DNA from: Hymenoscyphus infarciens
Taxonomy: Eukaryota; Ascomycota; Leotiomycetes; Helotiales; Helotiaceae
Assembly (NCBI GenBank): GCA_001414345.1
Contig: LLCB01000258.1
Span: 20,748-84,747, forward strand
Reading direction: 5' to 3'
DNA length: 64,000 nucleotides
Under the pieces are notes generated by a model that was not told the DNA's origin, did no database searches, and saw only the letters and a program-made list of their open reading frames with translations. The first letter of the stretch is position 1. Each line of letters starts with the position of its first letter. The position numbers and the translations under genes are program-made. Shown in pieces: positions 23,351 to 32,794 of this stretch.

Positions 23351-24493
23351 TCAAGTTTCAATAAATTCATCCCAAAGACGGCCGACAAGCCATCGCTCTG
23401 GGTGCGTTGAAGGGGATATACATTGTGGCAGGTATTCCCACCAATCCTCGCCGCCACCCTGCCTGAAACTGTACAGACATTTTGACGATTCGAAATAATT
23501 GGGATAGAATCCACTCGTCTCCCAATCAATAATACCAGTAACAATATACTTTCCGTTTTTAACAATGTCAACCATGATATTAGCTGTCCGAAAGTCACCA
23601 TGCGTAAACACAATACTTGATTCGCACCGGGGAAGAAGACTCCGAAGGAACTTGACCCAAGAAGAATTGCCATAGGGAGCAATCGAAAACTGGAAGTCTT
23701 CGAATTCTGCGTGACTTGAAAGCATCTCTCGACTACTATGATTCTCTCGGTGATTATCTACGACGCCTTCTCCATCTACACCCCCAAGAGGCTGGCCAGT
23801 CCATTTCAAACAACGAAGTTTTGTAAGTATGCCATCTAATTGCGTTTGAATGGAAGTCTTGTCTTGATGCGTGAGTTTCGGCCATGCTGATTCGAGTGTC
23901 ATCGATGGGAAATACGTCATGAACATGATACGGGCCCCATTGAATTTGACCAATCCATGAGGTTTCGGTGCTGGAATCTCTGGAGCATTCTTTGCAAGAT
24001 ATTGAAGAGACGTGTATTCGGTAAATTCGCTGTTGCGGATGATTTTTGCAACGAGATTTTCATTGCACTTGAGAACCACACCACGTATCGGAAGTTCCCA
24101 CAATTTTTCGCAGGTCAAAATCATCTTTGATAACAACTGAAGCAGACAACCTTGAACGGGCAGCTCCGAGTCTGCTTCTCTCAACCCAGAGAGAAAGTTT
24201 AGTGTTTCATTCGATAATGGATAGATAATCTCGGCACTTTTCGCACGAGTAACAAGATCTTTGCAGAAGTTTACAGCTCCTGGTCGTTTTTGTGGAGGTT
24301 TGTTTTTGCTGATGGGTGATGAGGCAGGATTGAGCTGTTTCTGTTCGAGAAGTGCGCCTTTGTAGATTGTTGGAAAGCGGGAGAATAATTCCATTTCCGG
24401 GTCTTTTGTGAGGGCGGATTTGAGGCGTTCTAGTACCGCCACATTGAGTTTGGCTTTCGCTGACAAGGTCAAATGATGGTCATTTTCTTGCAC
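23351..24493 (-). CDS. APH-family phosphotransferase-like protein
   Basis: A single exon codes for 380 residues. The C-terminal half carries the APH signature: FTHGDFRTANIMVD at about residues 295-308 (HxDxxxxN catalytic loop) and IIDWETSGFYP at about 323-333 (metal-binding Asp). A VVLKCNENLVAKII segment at about residues 142-155 fits the beta-strand pair and Lys of the N-lobe, followed by EYTSLQYLAKNAPEIPAPKP, typical of the fungal members. The first ~100 residues are less conserved. These proteins are ATP-dependent small-molecule kinases by family; the substrate is unknown. It is unlike the APH gene at 12082 beyond the shared fold. It sits between two transposon-rich blocks. The start is the first Met of the frame; an upstream exon is not excluded. 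Confidence 0.88.
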   Translation of the reverse strand: MQENDHHLTLSAKAKLNVAVLERLKSALTKDPEMELFSRFPTIYKGALLEQKQLNPASSPISKNKPPQKRPGAVNFCKDLVTRAKSAEIIYPLSNETLNFLSGLREADSELPVQGCLLQLLSKMILTCEKLWELPIRGVVLKCNENLVAKIIRNSEFTEYTSLQYLAKNAPEIPAPKPHGLVKFNGARIMFMTYFPSMTLESAWPKLTHQDKTSIQTQLDGILTKLRCLKWTGQPLGGVDGEGVVDNHRENHSSREMLSSHAEFEDFQFSIAPYGNSSWVKFLRSLLPRCESSIVFTHGDFRTANIMVDIVKNGKYIVTGIIDWETSGFYPNYFESSKCLYSFRQGGGEDWWEYLPQCISPSTHPERWLVGRLWDEFIET

Positions 24494-24799
24494 CTGGTTT
24501 CTATCTTCCGGGGATCTGCAAACTATTAAGGGAGGAACATGCAGGAATTGGGGAGCTCACAACGATGAGTGTTGGTCTGTCATGCTGTAAAGAGTGGGTG
24601 CCTAAGCGTCGAGTATATCGCTCTCTTGGCTTCTATACGTAGCTTGATATAGCTTAGAAACGATGTTATGGATGTCTGCTTTTCGGAAGTAATTCACTTG
24701 CGGGCGCTAAGTTGGTGTTGTTGGGACTGTTGGGAACAAAGATCTTCACCGCTTACAAGCTTGGTTGCGCCACATTATTTTGCCATACGCGCCACATCT
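24494..24799. other. Promoter-side intergenic region of the APH gene
   Basis: Normal composition, no gene seen. It ends at the insertion site of a 1.5-kb transposon, 307 bp upstream of the APH start codon. Confidence 0.5.
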
Positions 24800-24995
24800 T
24801 CAAATAAGGGTACGATTATTTGGTACGGAAGACGTATAAAAGTGAGGCGTGTATAACAACGCCTCCACGCCTACACTATACCTAATTAGTACTAGATTCC
24901 GTCTAACCCGGGCTAAAGTCTGGCTAGCCTACGCCGGTATTTAACCGCTTATACTCTACTTTATAACTTTTTTATACCTCTTTTACTATAATAGA

Positions 24996-25980
24996 TAGTG
25001 TTTTAGGTTTCCTCGCCTAATCTATTATCCTATTCTACCTTAACGATTCTTCTCCTTCCTGCCTCTATTTTAAGGCTATCCCGCCTAATCCTATTCTAAT
25101 ATATCACTTCTCCTAGCTACTCTAATCCTATTCTAAAATTTATTCCGTCTATTCTTTCCTATTCGAGGTATCGGAGTAGCCTTTCCTAGCTTATAAAGGA
25201 GGCTAGGCAGGGTATATGCTAGCCTCAAATATATTATTTATAGTATTATTAGTAGATTTAGCGGGAGTGGTGCTACTTAGTCTCAGGCGTAATAGTCTAT
25301 ACTATCTCTCTCTCTAAATAAAATATAGAGTATATAGACATTTAATATAGTATAGTAGCTATGCGCTTATATTTTATTTAGAGAGGGAGATAGTAACGAG
25401 GCCTCCTAAATAAACCCTGCTTTACTAGGTCCCGCTATAGACTAATTCGCCTAAGACGAAGTACCTAAGAAAAGCATATAATATTAGTCTCTAATCAGTA
25501 CCTAAAAACAGGGGTTTTACCATAGTAAATCAAGTACCTAGTAGAGCACTTAATTTAGTGCCGTTTAAAAGGACTTAGAAAGCAAGTAGTAGAATAAAGA
25601 GAATTAGGTTATTACTAATCTACTAGAATAATACGTAATTTAGATATAATATCTCGTCTTTTAGTAGCTTTAATAATATTATTATTTTTAATACTTCTTA
25701 AATTAGTCTATAATATTAGTACTTTTTATTACTTTTTGCTTATTTTAATACTTTTTACTTATATACTTCCTATTCTATTCTATTCTCTCTAGCACCTCTC
25801 CTTACCTAGCCCTATCTTTTAGTCTTCCTTACCTCTCCTATCTAAATTTAGTATCTCTTCTACCTAATTCAGCCTAGCCTATAAGTGAAATTAGCCTATC
25901 CTCTCCTTTCCTAATAGAGAGAGGTAGCCTATCCTCTCCGGAGTGCTAGGCTAACTAAGGCGGGGAAAGCTAAAACACTG
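24996..25980. mobile_element. Nested hAT-like element, sister of 20243-21701
   Basis: Left end TAGTGTTTTAGGTTTCCTCG and right end (reverse complement) CAGTGTTTTAGCTTTCCCCG, flanked by the 8-bp direct repeat ATAATAGA (24988-24995 and 25981-25988). The first ~120 bp (TTTAGGTTTCC...CTAATCTATTATYCTATTCT) match the start of the element at 20243. No transposase frame. It contains a fold-back hairpin at 25300-25395. Confidence 0.87.
25300..25395. mobile_element. Fold-back MITE-like hairpin inside the nested element
   Basis: Arms 25300-25325 (TACTATCTCTCTCTCTAAAT) and 25370-25395 (ATTTAGAGAGGGAGATAGTA) are inverted copies around a 44-bp loop. The arm start TACTATC plus a pyrimidine tract plus CTAA, followed by a GCGCA-type motif, resembles the fold-back unit at 5205-5308, suggesting one family at third-level nesting here. 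Confidence 0.6.
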
Positions 25981-26324
25981 ATAATAGACTTAAGACTCTA
26001 TAGAGGTCTCCTTTTTAACCTTCCTTTACTCTTTAATATAAGTCTCGTTAATCGGAATATATTATTTCCTCTTATTAATAACGTTTATTTGCTAAAAGAT
26101 CTATATACTATAAAAGATAGCTCTTACGTGAGCTGGCCTATGTTATGTCAGCGTTAAGGCGATAGAAAGGTAGGAAGGCGCTATAGCGGAGCTCGATGAT
26201 TAAGCGCCCCTTAGAGGAGTAGGTCGAGGCTAGCTAAAATAGGAATAGATTCGTTCACCAGCCGCACTTATGCATGCCTCACTTTTATGCGTCTTCCGTA
26301 CTAAATAATCGTACCCTCAAATAA

Positions 26325-26685
26325 TTGTATTTGTTTCGATTTCCGTCAACTGACTTTGGAACACTACATAAACAACAAGGCCGCAGAGATCAAGATTACT
26401 AACATGAGACGCTATTGAGTTAGCATTATAGAGTATTAAATCAAACAAGTGATCTAATAGTAGTATTTTTCTCAAATGAAGTTGAAGGGGTGGCATTCTA
26501 ATCAATTTAATTATAGCCTCGGTGGTAATTTACATGAGCAATGTAGCACTACTGATATCAATCCAACGAAATTAAAAGCGCTACTCTAACTACAACACAG
26601 TATACAGTATCACTACTTCGCCTCTATTCTCGAATTCCTTCTCTCTAAAAGCTCGATCTTTAATACGTCTCATTCGTCCCCCTAT
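26325..26685. other. 3' flank of GCP2
   Basis: No gene recognised. Probably the 3' untranslated region of the minus-strand GCP2 gene. Confidence 0.45.
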
Positions 26686-29600
26686 TTATTCGTCCCCCTC
26701 ACCCTTCAACCCCTCAAAGTCCCCTCCCTCATTAATAGCACTAAGTTTAGCACACAAACTAAAAAGCACACTCGTCTCCGTCGCAGCATATATATTCAGA
26801 TTCCTCAAAAGGATTTGTAGATTCTTGCCAAAGCTGGTTTCGCATTTCTCCAGGATCTTTTGCATTTTATCTATCCGGACCTTGGATGAGGAAGAGGCGG
26901 TGGTTGAAGAGAGTTGGGAAAGTTCTTGAGAGAACCATGATGTCCAGGAGGTGAAGAGTGTGCATGTATAGTTTAGTTTTGATTGTAGCTGTCGGTAAGA
27001 ATGGTTAGTTGGAAGTTATTTTATTATGAATGGAGGAGGATGGGGTTTGGGAGTGTTGGGAAATAAAAGCGGCAGTTGGGTTAGCGACTGCCCTCCTAGC
27101 TTCATTGTTCAGGGTTTCTAGTGATTCAAGTATTTATCCTGAAACCTTGGAACAATCTGGAATACTAGCCCAGATGAATCAAGATAATGACTTAAATTGT
27201 CCGAAAAGACCTGGACCGATGTTCTCAATTATACAAGACAAGTATGAACAACGAGGACTGCCACATTTTGATCCATCGCGACGAAATGAGAAAGAGGGAG
27301 AACTTACCTTAAGTAGGTTGCCATTCGTAAGCATACACCCTTTCAAACAAGTATCCAGAAAATCAACATGCTCGGCCATTAACTGATCGACTGTCGTGAT
27401 GGAACTACCAGTACCACCAGGTAGTTTCCGCATAAACTCCAACCAATTAGGTTCAATAACCTCACTCGTACAAAAATACAAAACGTGTTGCACAAAAGTA
27501 ATCATCCTCGCCCTGAGTGTAAGAACTCTCCTCTTTAAATTCTCAACTTCATGATTCGTACCCTTCCGTGACCAAACAGATCGATTTGAGGCTTGCCAGC
27601 TGGTCATGAGTTGGGCTTCGAGATGATGGAGGGAGAGGAGATGACGGAATAGAACTTGGTACCGCCAGGTTGTTTTTCGTGATATTACTAGGGAGACGGG
27701 GAAGGGGTGGGAGATATCTAATTGAAGGGATGTGTAGCCTGTTGCTCCCTTTTCTGATTCGGTTGGTTTTGATGGGAAAGCTGAGGGTTGGTCGAGCCCC
27801 GAGATGCTCACCACTTGAGTTAGAGAGTTTAGGAGGCTTGTTGTGTTGATTTCGGCTCTCATGTCTTCTTTATAAGGGTCCTGGGAGGAAAGACTTCCTG
27901 GTTGATGGAGAACGACATCGAGGAGTGATTGCAGTTTGGTTGTATTTACTTGATCTACTGGTTTTCGAAGCTCTGACGCGCCGAGTTCCAGGAAGTAGGT
28001 AATGAAATCTGAGCGATCGAGGAAGAAATAATGTTTCAATGAACGTAATCTTGTGGGTAGGTCGCAAGTTGTAAGGAGGAGTTTCAATAATGCTTCGTTT
28101 GCATGTGTGTATGCTTCGTTGACGTTTTCCAGAAGTCGGGGGTCCTCAAAGGACGAGGGTGAGAGAGAGAGGCTTCCCTTGGGGTGTATCTGTTTTGGAA
28201 ATTATGAGTAATGTGCAATTGCTTATAGGACAATTCCCATGAATTTTCAAGAAAGTTGGAAGAATAAGGAGCTCAGCCCCTTTGTTCTTTCAACTGTTTT
28301 CGGGAAAACTCTGTCTAAAAAGATTTCCGAGGCAATGCAGGGGGATGGGGGTCGTTCCTTCCCTGGTCACTCTCGTCATGGCGACCAAAAGCCAGAGGGA
28401 AGGAACGACCACGATGGGAATCCAGCCCTCAGAAATGGCTGAGTTAAGTCAAGGAAGGAACGACCTCGACTTGTAGAGCCAATAAAACCGAGTTAGATGT
28501 CGCAAAAAGAAAAGTTGAAAGTCTTACCTGCTTGATGGATCTCTTGCCCACTCCACCACATTCATACACCACATTAAGATATTTCCCCGCGAGTAAAATC
28601 TTGTCCTTGACCCTTTCGAGTTGGGGTGGGACACTAGCTCCAATTCGATATCGCCTATCCCAATAATCATCTGTGTAATCTTGTTCGAGAATTTCACGAC
28701 CAATGCTCTTGAACTCACGGATCATGAACTCTGCGGATGAGTCTTCAATTCTCCCACGGTGGAGCCATTCGTTCAGCCTAATCATGTATGGTCGGCTGGC
28801 ATCTTTCAATAGTCGAGTAAGTAGGGCCTTCGTCGGAGGATCGCCAGATTTTGCTTCGAGTCGTTTCGTGATTAAGCCTAGGAGAGTTCCTCCTTTACAA
28901 ATGGTTTTGGTTGTGGAAGCTACATCCTCGGTATCATCCAACTCCCCATCAGAAGCATTATCCTCCCCAAATGCTGAGCTCTGCCGCAATATCTCTTGAC
29001 ACAAAGAGTATATCTGCTCCATCATATGGTCCGTCGGCAACGTATACAAAGAAAAAACATTGAGAGTAAACAACTCAGTAGTCATAAACTGCATCTCAAG
29101 CTGCGCAATCAAAACAAGATACTCATGCAACAGTTTCCTCACAGAAGCACAAAGCGCATGGCTCACAGATCCATACTCCTCTCTACTATGTACCCCAACG
29201 AATGCCTCTATAGCTTTATAGCAGGTACCCATTTTCAGCATTGGAGTTGTGAGAGCTAAAAGACTTGGGTCTAGACCAGGGGGAATGTTGTATGTGGGAC
29301 CGAGTAATCGGTCTTTTTCGACGGCGGGATCATAGTTTTGTGCGAAACGGATGTATTGTCCTTCGTAGCCCATAAGAACGTAGAGGAGATCTTCGATTAT
29401 AGCCGCCTCCTGGCATTCTAGAGATAATTCGCGTAGATGTGTGGGTTGGAGGGATATGGGACCTTCGGATTCTAGGGGGGGTAGGGAGATTCGAGGTGCT
29501 AGTGGGGCAGTGGTATAGGAAGTTAGGGTAACTTGGGGATTCCATGGTACTGTTGAAGGTCTATTAGAAAAATAGGTAGTAAAATATTAGAACATATGAA

Positions 29601-29888
29601 CAAACGCTTGGGTGTTGACAATGGGGTTGTTTTAGAGCGAGAAGCTAGCGAGTAACCTCTGCTATGTCTTGGCCCTTGCGCTTGTTGTACTGTTGATCCC
29701 CGTCGTTCCTGAACCCTTTTTTGAACTCTCTCCGCCTTTGAAGTCAAGGTCTCCCTCGTCGTGATGCGAATACGCTCTGTTCCTAGCTCCCCACGTTCAT
29801 TTAGATCCACAAGCCCAAGTGGGTTCTCGCGCCTCTTTCCATGTTGCTTGTCGCGATCGGCATTCCGCTCTTCACGCGATGAAGGCAT
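26686..29888 (-). CDS. Gamma-tubulin complex component 2 (GCP2 / Spc97 / Alp4 family)
   Basis: Four exons fit in phase: 29888-29657, 29549-28528, 28189-27308, 26988-26686 (812 residues). GCP2 pairs with GCP3 to hold gamma-tubulin and nucleate microtubules at the spindle pole body. The N-terminus is charged and carries NPLGLVDLN. Exon 2 holds the GRIP1 region (LECQEAAIIEDLLYVLMGYE, GQYIRF, then LMKMG-type helices and LPTDHMMEQIYSLCQEIL). SRPYMIRLNEWLHRGRI, EFMIRE and DDYWDRRYRI are classic GCP blocks. Exon 3 has HYFFLDRSDFITYFLELG, SLQLDISHPFPVSLVISRK and MITFVQHVLYFCTSEVIEP of the gamma-tubulin-binding GRIP2 domain; exon 4 gives the C-terminal helices. Introns 2 (338 bp) and 3 (319 bp) are enlarged; intron 3 contains a whole inverted-repeat element. 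The first donor is GTTACT, weak, but is the one that keeps phase. The N-terminal start could lie further upstream. Confidence 0.92.
27065..27268. mobile_element. Inverted-repeat introner-like element, copy in GCP2 intron 3
   Basis: Left TIR AAAAGCGGCAGTTGG at 27065, right TIR degenerate (ACTGCCACATTTT ending 27268), 204 bp. It lies wholly inside the 319-bp third intron of GCP2 (26989-27307). The interior shares CATTGTTC...TTTCTAG and TTCAAGTATT...CCTTGGAACAAT motifs with the copies at 30017, 42586, 47478 and 49527. Confidence 0.75.
28350..28465. repeat. Hairpin repeat in GCP2 intron 2
   Basis: GGTCGTTCCTTCCCT (28350-28364) is perfectly inverted at 28396-28410 (AGGGAAGGAACGACC), with a third copy, AAGGAAGGAACGACC, at 28451-28465. 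GGAAGGAACGA also occurs inside the element at 49527-49724 and GTCGTTCCT at 36728, so this is a dispersed motif that may belong to a diverged relative of the inverted-repeat element. Confidence 0.75.
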
Positions 29889-31068
29889 TCGGAAAGCTGG
29901 ACCTGAGGGGTAGATACAGCTAAATGTTTGATGCAATTGCAGTCGCTCTTCGTAGAGCGTATTTACCTTGTTCTTGACCGCCTGTTGGTGTTTACCCCTC
30001 GCTCGTGGCCGACTATAAAAGCGGCAGCAAATAGCTCGTTGCATATCGTTGTGTCAACTTTCAAAGGCCTATACCCTAAATCCTTTGGGATAACCGCGCT
30101 TTTGTTGTTTCAAACCATCGGGGTTAATATTCTAAGTCGTTCCAGATATTCAGGCCCTAGAAAGTTGGAACAATGGAACGAGATAACTAGGTAGGGACGA
30201 CCTGAAGTATTTACTGCCGCTTTTGGGAGATTCTCCCCCGGCGACAATCTCCAGATGAAAATAGGATAGGGCTTCCCAAAGAATCTTAACCCATACACAA
30301 TCAACTGCAAAGAGAGCTATAAAAATCTCCATATTAGGAAGATGATTTCCTTTGCATGCGGTTTCCGAAATGCCGGATCTTCAACTTTAATTTCCGAACG
30401 AACCGCTCACAGCTATAAAAATAGGTGTGCTTGCCTTCTTGCCTTCCTAGGTACACGTAGGCAAGTAAGCAGCTATTATTAGCGCGGTTATTCTAGAATA
30501 AGGTTATTATTCTGGGCTGCAGATGGGTGTGGTGTGGTGTTGTGTTGTGTTGCACACTGTGGATGCCATGCGGGTATTCAAAGGTCATACGATCTGAGGA
30601 ATTCTGGAAGCTCGAGATGGAGACATCGCATCGCATCTACCTTCATTTCAACGTCGCAAGACTCTCGCAAGAACTATCTCTACGGAGTATGAGTATTCGC
30701 CACAATGTGGCTGTTATTCCAAGTCGAACCCAGCACAGCAGACGTCATCAGGATTGGCTAAAGGTTGGTTCCAAGAAGTGACCAGTGGACCACAGGCGCT
30801 TGTCGCAGATGTTGGAGATCATGATAACCGCTCAGGTGCCCGATGAGCTATTCTTGACTCCAAACTCCAGACTCCAGTAAGGTTGCGAAACATTGACAAT
30901 GACAAGCTGCTTCTCTTAAATCCCTTCTTCCTTCTCTCAAATTATAATTATTTACCATCGCACAATCGCTTCCTGGATTGTTGCTCTCTTCTCATCTACC
31001 CCCCCCCCCGCCCCCACTACCATTTTCCTTACCCCCCTAACAATCAATCCTCGCACAACAAACACGCG
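29889..31068. promoter_or_regulatory. Divergent intergenic region between GCP2 and the senescence-domain gene
   Basis: This 1.18-kb region must hold both promoters. It contains one copy of the inverted-repeat element (30017-30224). Upstream of the plus-strand gene there is a pyrimidine-rich leader with a C-tract at 31000-31015. On the minus strand a CTACCCCTCAG acceptor-like site lies ~20 bp before the GCP2 ATG, so a 5'UTR intron covering the element is possible. No promoter element could be assigned firmly. Confidence 0.5.
30017..30224. mobile_element. Inverted-repeat introner-like element, best-preserved copy (upstream of GCP2)
   Basis: Both 17-bp TIRs are intact with one mismatch: AAAAGCGGCAGCAAATA at 30017-30033 and TATTTACTGCCGCTTTT at 30208-30224; total 208 bp. 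The interior carries TTCCAACTTTCTAGGGCC and GAATATCTGGAA motifs (minus strand) shared with other copies, and CCTAAATCCTTTGGGATAA. No coding capacity. No clear TSD could be defined at its edges. Confidence 0.85.
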
Positions 31069-32794
31069 ATGGCCTCTGGACACAATGTGGGTATTCTCCA
31101 TCGTGAATTCAATCAACTATCACTAACCGATCGGTAGGATCCCAAGCTGCTTTATGCCATCAATGGCATAAACGCCTACCACATCGAAAATGGCAAAGAA
31201 GAGTCCCTCACTCCAGCAGGCCCCCAAACCCTCTCCCTCCTGATGGTACCAACAACCTCCCCCTTCTCCGGTCTCTCCTCCGCAGATCCCCAATCGCAAG
31301 CTCCCGAAGAAGATTTCTACCTCCATCTCCATCTGCCACCTGCGTTGGACTTGCCACTACCTGCGACGACACAAATTTACCATCAGCCACCAAACAGCTA
31401 CCTCATACCACGATGGGATTTGGGTCCAGACAGCGGCGCATTTACAAGGATAGAGTTCCCTCCTTTGGGAAATGGTGGTTCGCAGGAGGATGTCGATACT
31501 TTTGAGACTATTCTCGCGCAATGCACGGCATTTTTGGAACGGGCTCCCCCACCAAAGAGTGCAAGACCTCGCAAGACGAAGGGTGAGAAGGAGAGAGAGA
31601 GAGATATGCCTATTCCTGCATACGACCCCAGTCACTTCCAACCGGGAGAGGCATATGTACCAGGCAGTTCAAGCTCTCATGCTGGAGGTAGAATTGTTTT
31701 GGTCGACGAGGAGAATGGAAGTGTTGTTGGTGAACTCGGTGAAGGATTCCATGTTGTTGAAGATGGCAAGATGGAGGCAGGTTCAAAGAGTATGCTCCAA
31801 GTCTCCCAATCAAATATACAATTGCTAATGAACCTCAGACCCTGTCGAAATCACCCTTCCCCAAGATGGCTCCCAAAACATCGGCGTCTCTCCTGCCTCC
31901 CAAGAATACCTCGAAATGGCCATGCATCCCGCCTACAAAAACAGCACCCTCGTCTCCAAGGCAGCAATGGCCTCCCGTCTCGTCGTAACAACCGCCGGCT
32001 ACGTCTCCAAAACTCTTCAATCAGGCGCGGACAACTTCACCAAGTCAACAAAACCCAACCCCAAACCCATGACCTTCACGCCCACAACCCACGAACGAGT
32101 TCGCAAAGTCCACACCTTTACTCAAGGAGCGGCCGGTCTGTCTGCAAAGACTGTAGGACAGGTGGGCAAAGTTGCGCAAAATCTTGGTGCTTCGATCGCT
32201 CACCGTGGTGCGAAGAAAAATCATAAGGGTATTGGACCTGATGGAAAGCCCGTGGATGGTTATAAACCGGGACTTTTGAATAAGTCTCTAATGGCTTTTT
32301 CTACAATTGCAGACGGAATTGATCAAGCTGGTCGGAATTTACTCACTTCCACCAGTACGGCAGCAACTACAGTGGTAGGCCACAAATATGGAGCCGAAGC
32401 TGGAGGAATAACCTCAAACATCGGAGGTGGTTTCAAAAACGTGGGATTGGTTTACATTGATGCCGCGGGTGTATCTCGAAAAGCGATTGTTAAATCTGTT
32501 GCCAAGGGAATGGTTGTCGGTAAAGTTAGAGGTGGCGGGGATCTTGTTGTTGGTGGTGGAGATGGTGGTGTTCTTCCTTCGAGATCTTCGAGCCCGGGAC
32601 CGAATAATTCTTTGAATTGGAAGGAACAGGAGGCAGCTAAGGGCAGACGGACTGATGATTACAGTATGATGGGCGGACGTGACTCTCCTGATGTTGTGGG
32701 CTTTGGCAGACAGGCTCCGCCTCCTGCTTATGGTGCGGGTAGTGGTGTCGGCGAACCTTTGGAAGGACAGAGAGTTGCTGATGTTAAGCGTTGA
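31069..32794 (+). CDS. Senescence/spartin-domain protein
   Basis: Three exons (31069-31086, 31138-31789, 31839-32794) give 541 residues. The first exon is only six codons (MASGHN). Intron 1 is 51 bp with a CACTAAC branch site 17 bp before TAG; intron 2 is 49 bp with GCTAATG. Joined, the N-terminus reads MASGHNDPKLLYAINGINAY and continues HIENGKEESLTPAGPQTLSL, the start typical of fungal members. The C-terminal half is the senescence domain (PF06911-type): YLEMAMHPAYKNSTLVSKAA, GYVSKTLQSGADNF, HTFTQGAAGLSAKTVGQVG, LMAFSTIADGIDQAGRNLL and YGAEAGGITSNIGGGFKNVG, rich in small residues. In animals spartin acts in lipid-droplet turnover and in plants ERD7-like proteins bind membranes; the fungal role is inferred only. 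The tail is Gly/Ser/Pro-rich. Confidence 0.9.

Larger units (their letters stand above)
24808..26316. mobile_element. 1.5-kb TIR element with 8-bp TSD, host to a nested hAT-like element
   Basis: Terminal inverted repeats of ~45 bp: left starts GGGTACGATTATTTGGTACG, right ends CTAAATAATCGTACCC, matching through GAAGACG(T/C)ATAAAAGTGAGGC. A direct repeat TCAAATAA flanks it exactly (24800-24807 and 26317-26324). The 8-bp TSD suggests hAT-like mobilisation. Two-thirds of its length is a second element (24996-25980), so the original was only ~0.5 kb and non-autonomous. The interior is partly RIP-mutated while the TIRs are well preserved. Confidence 0.88.
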
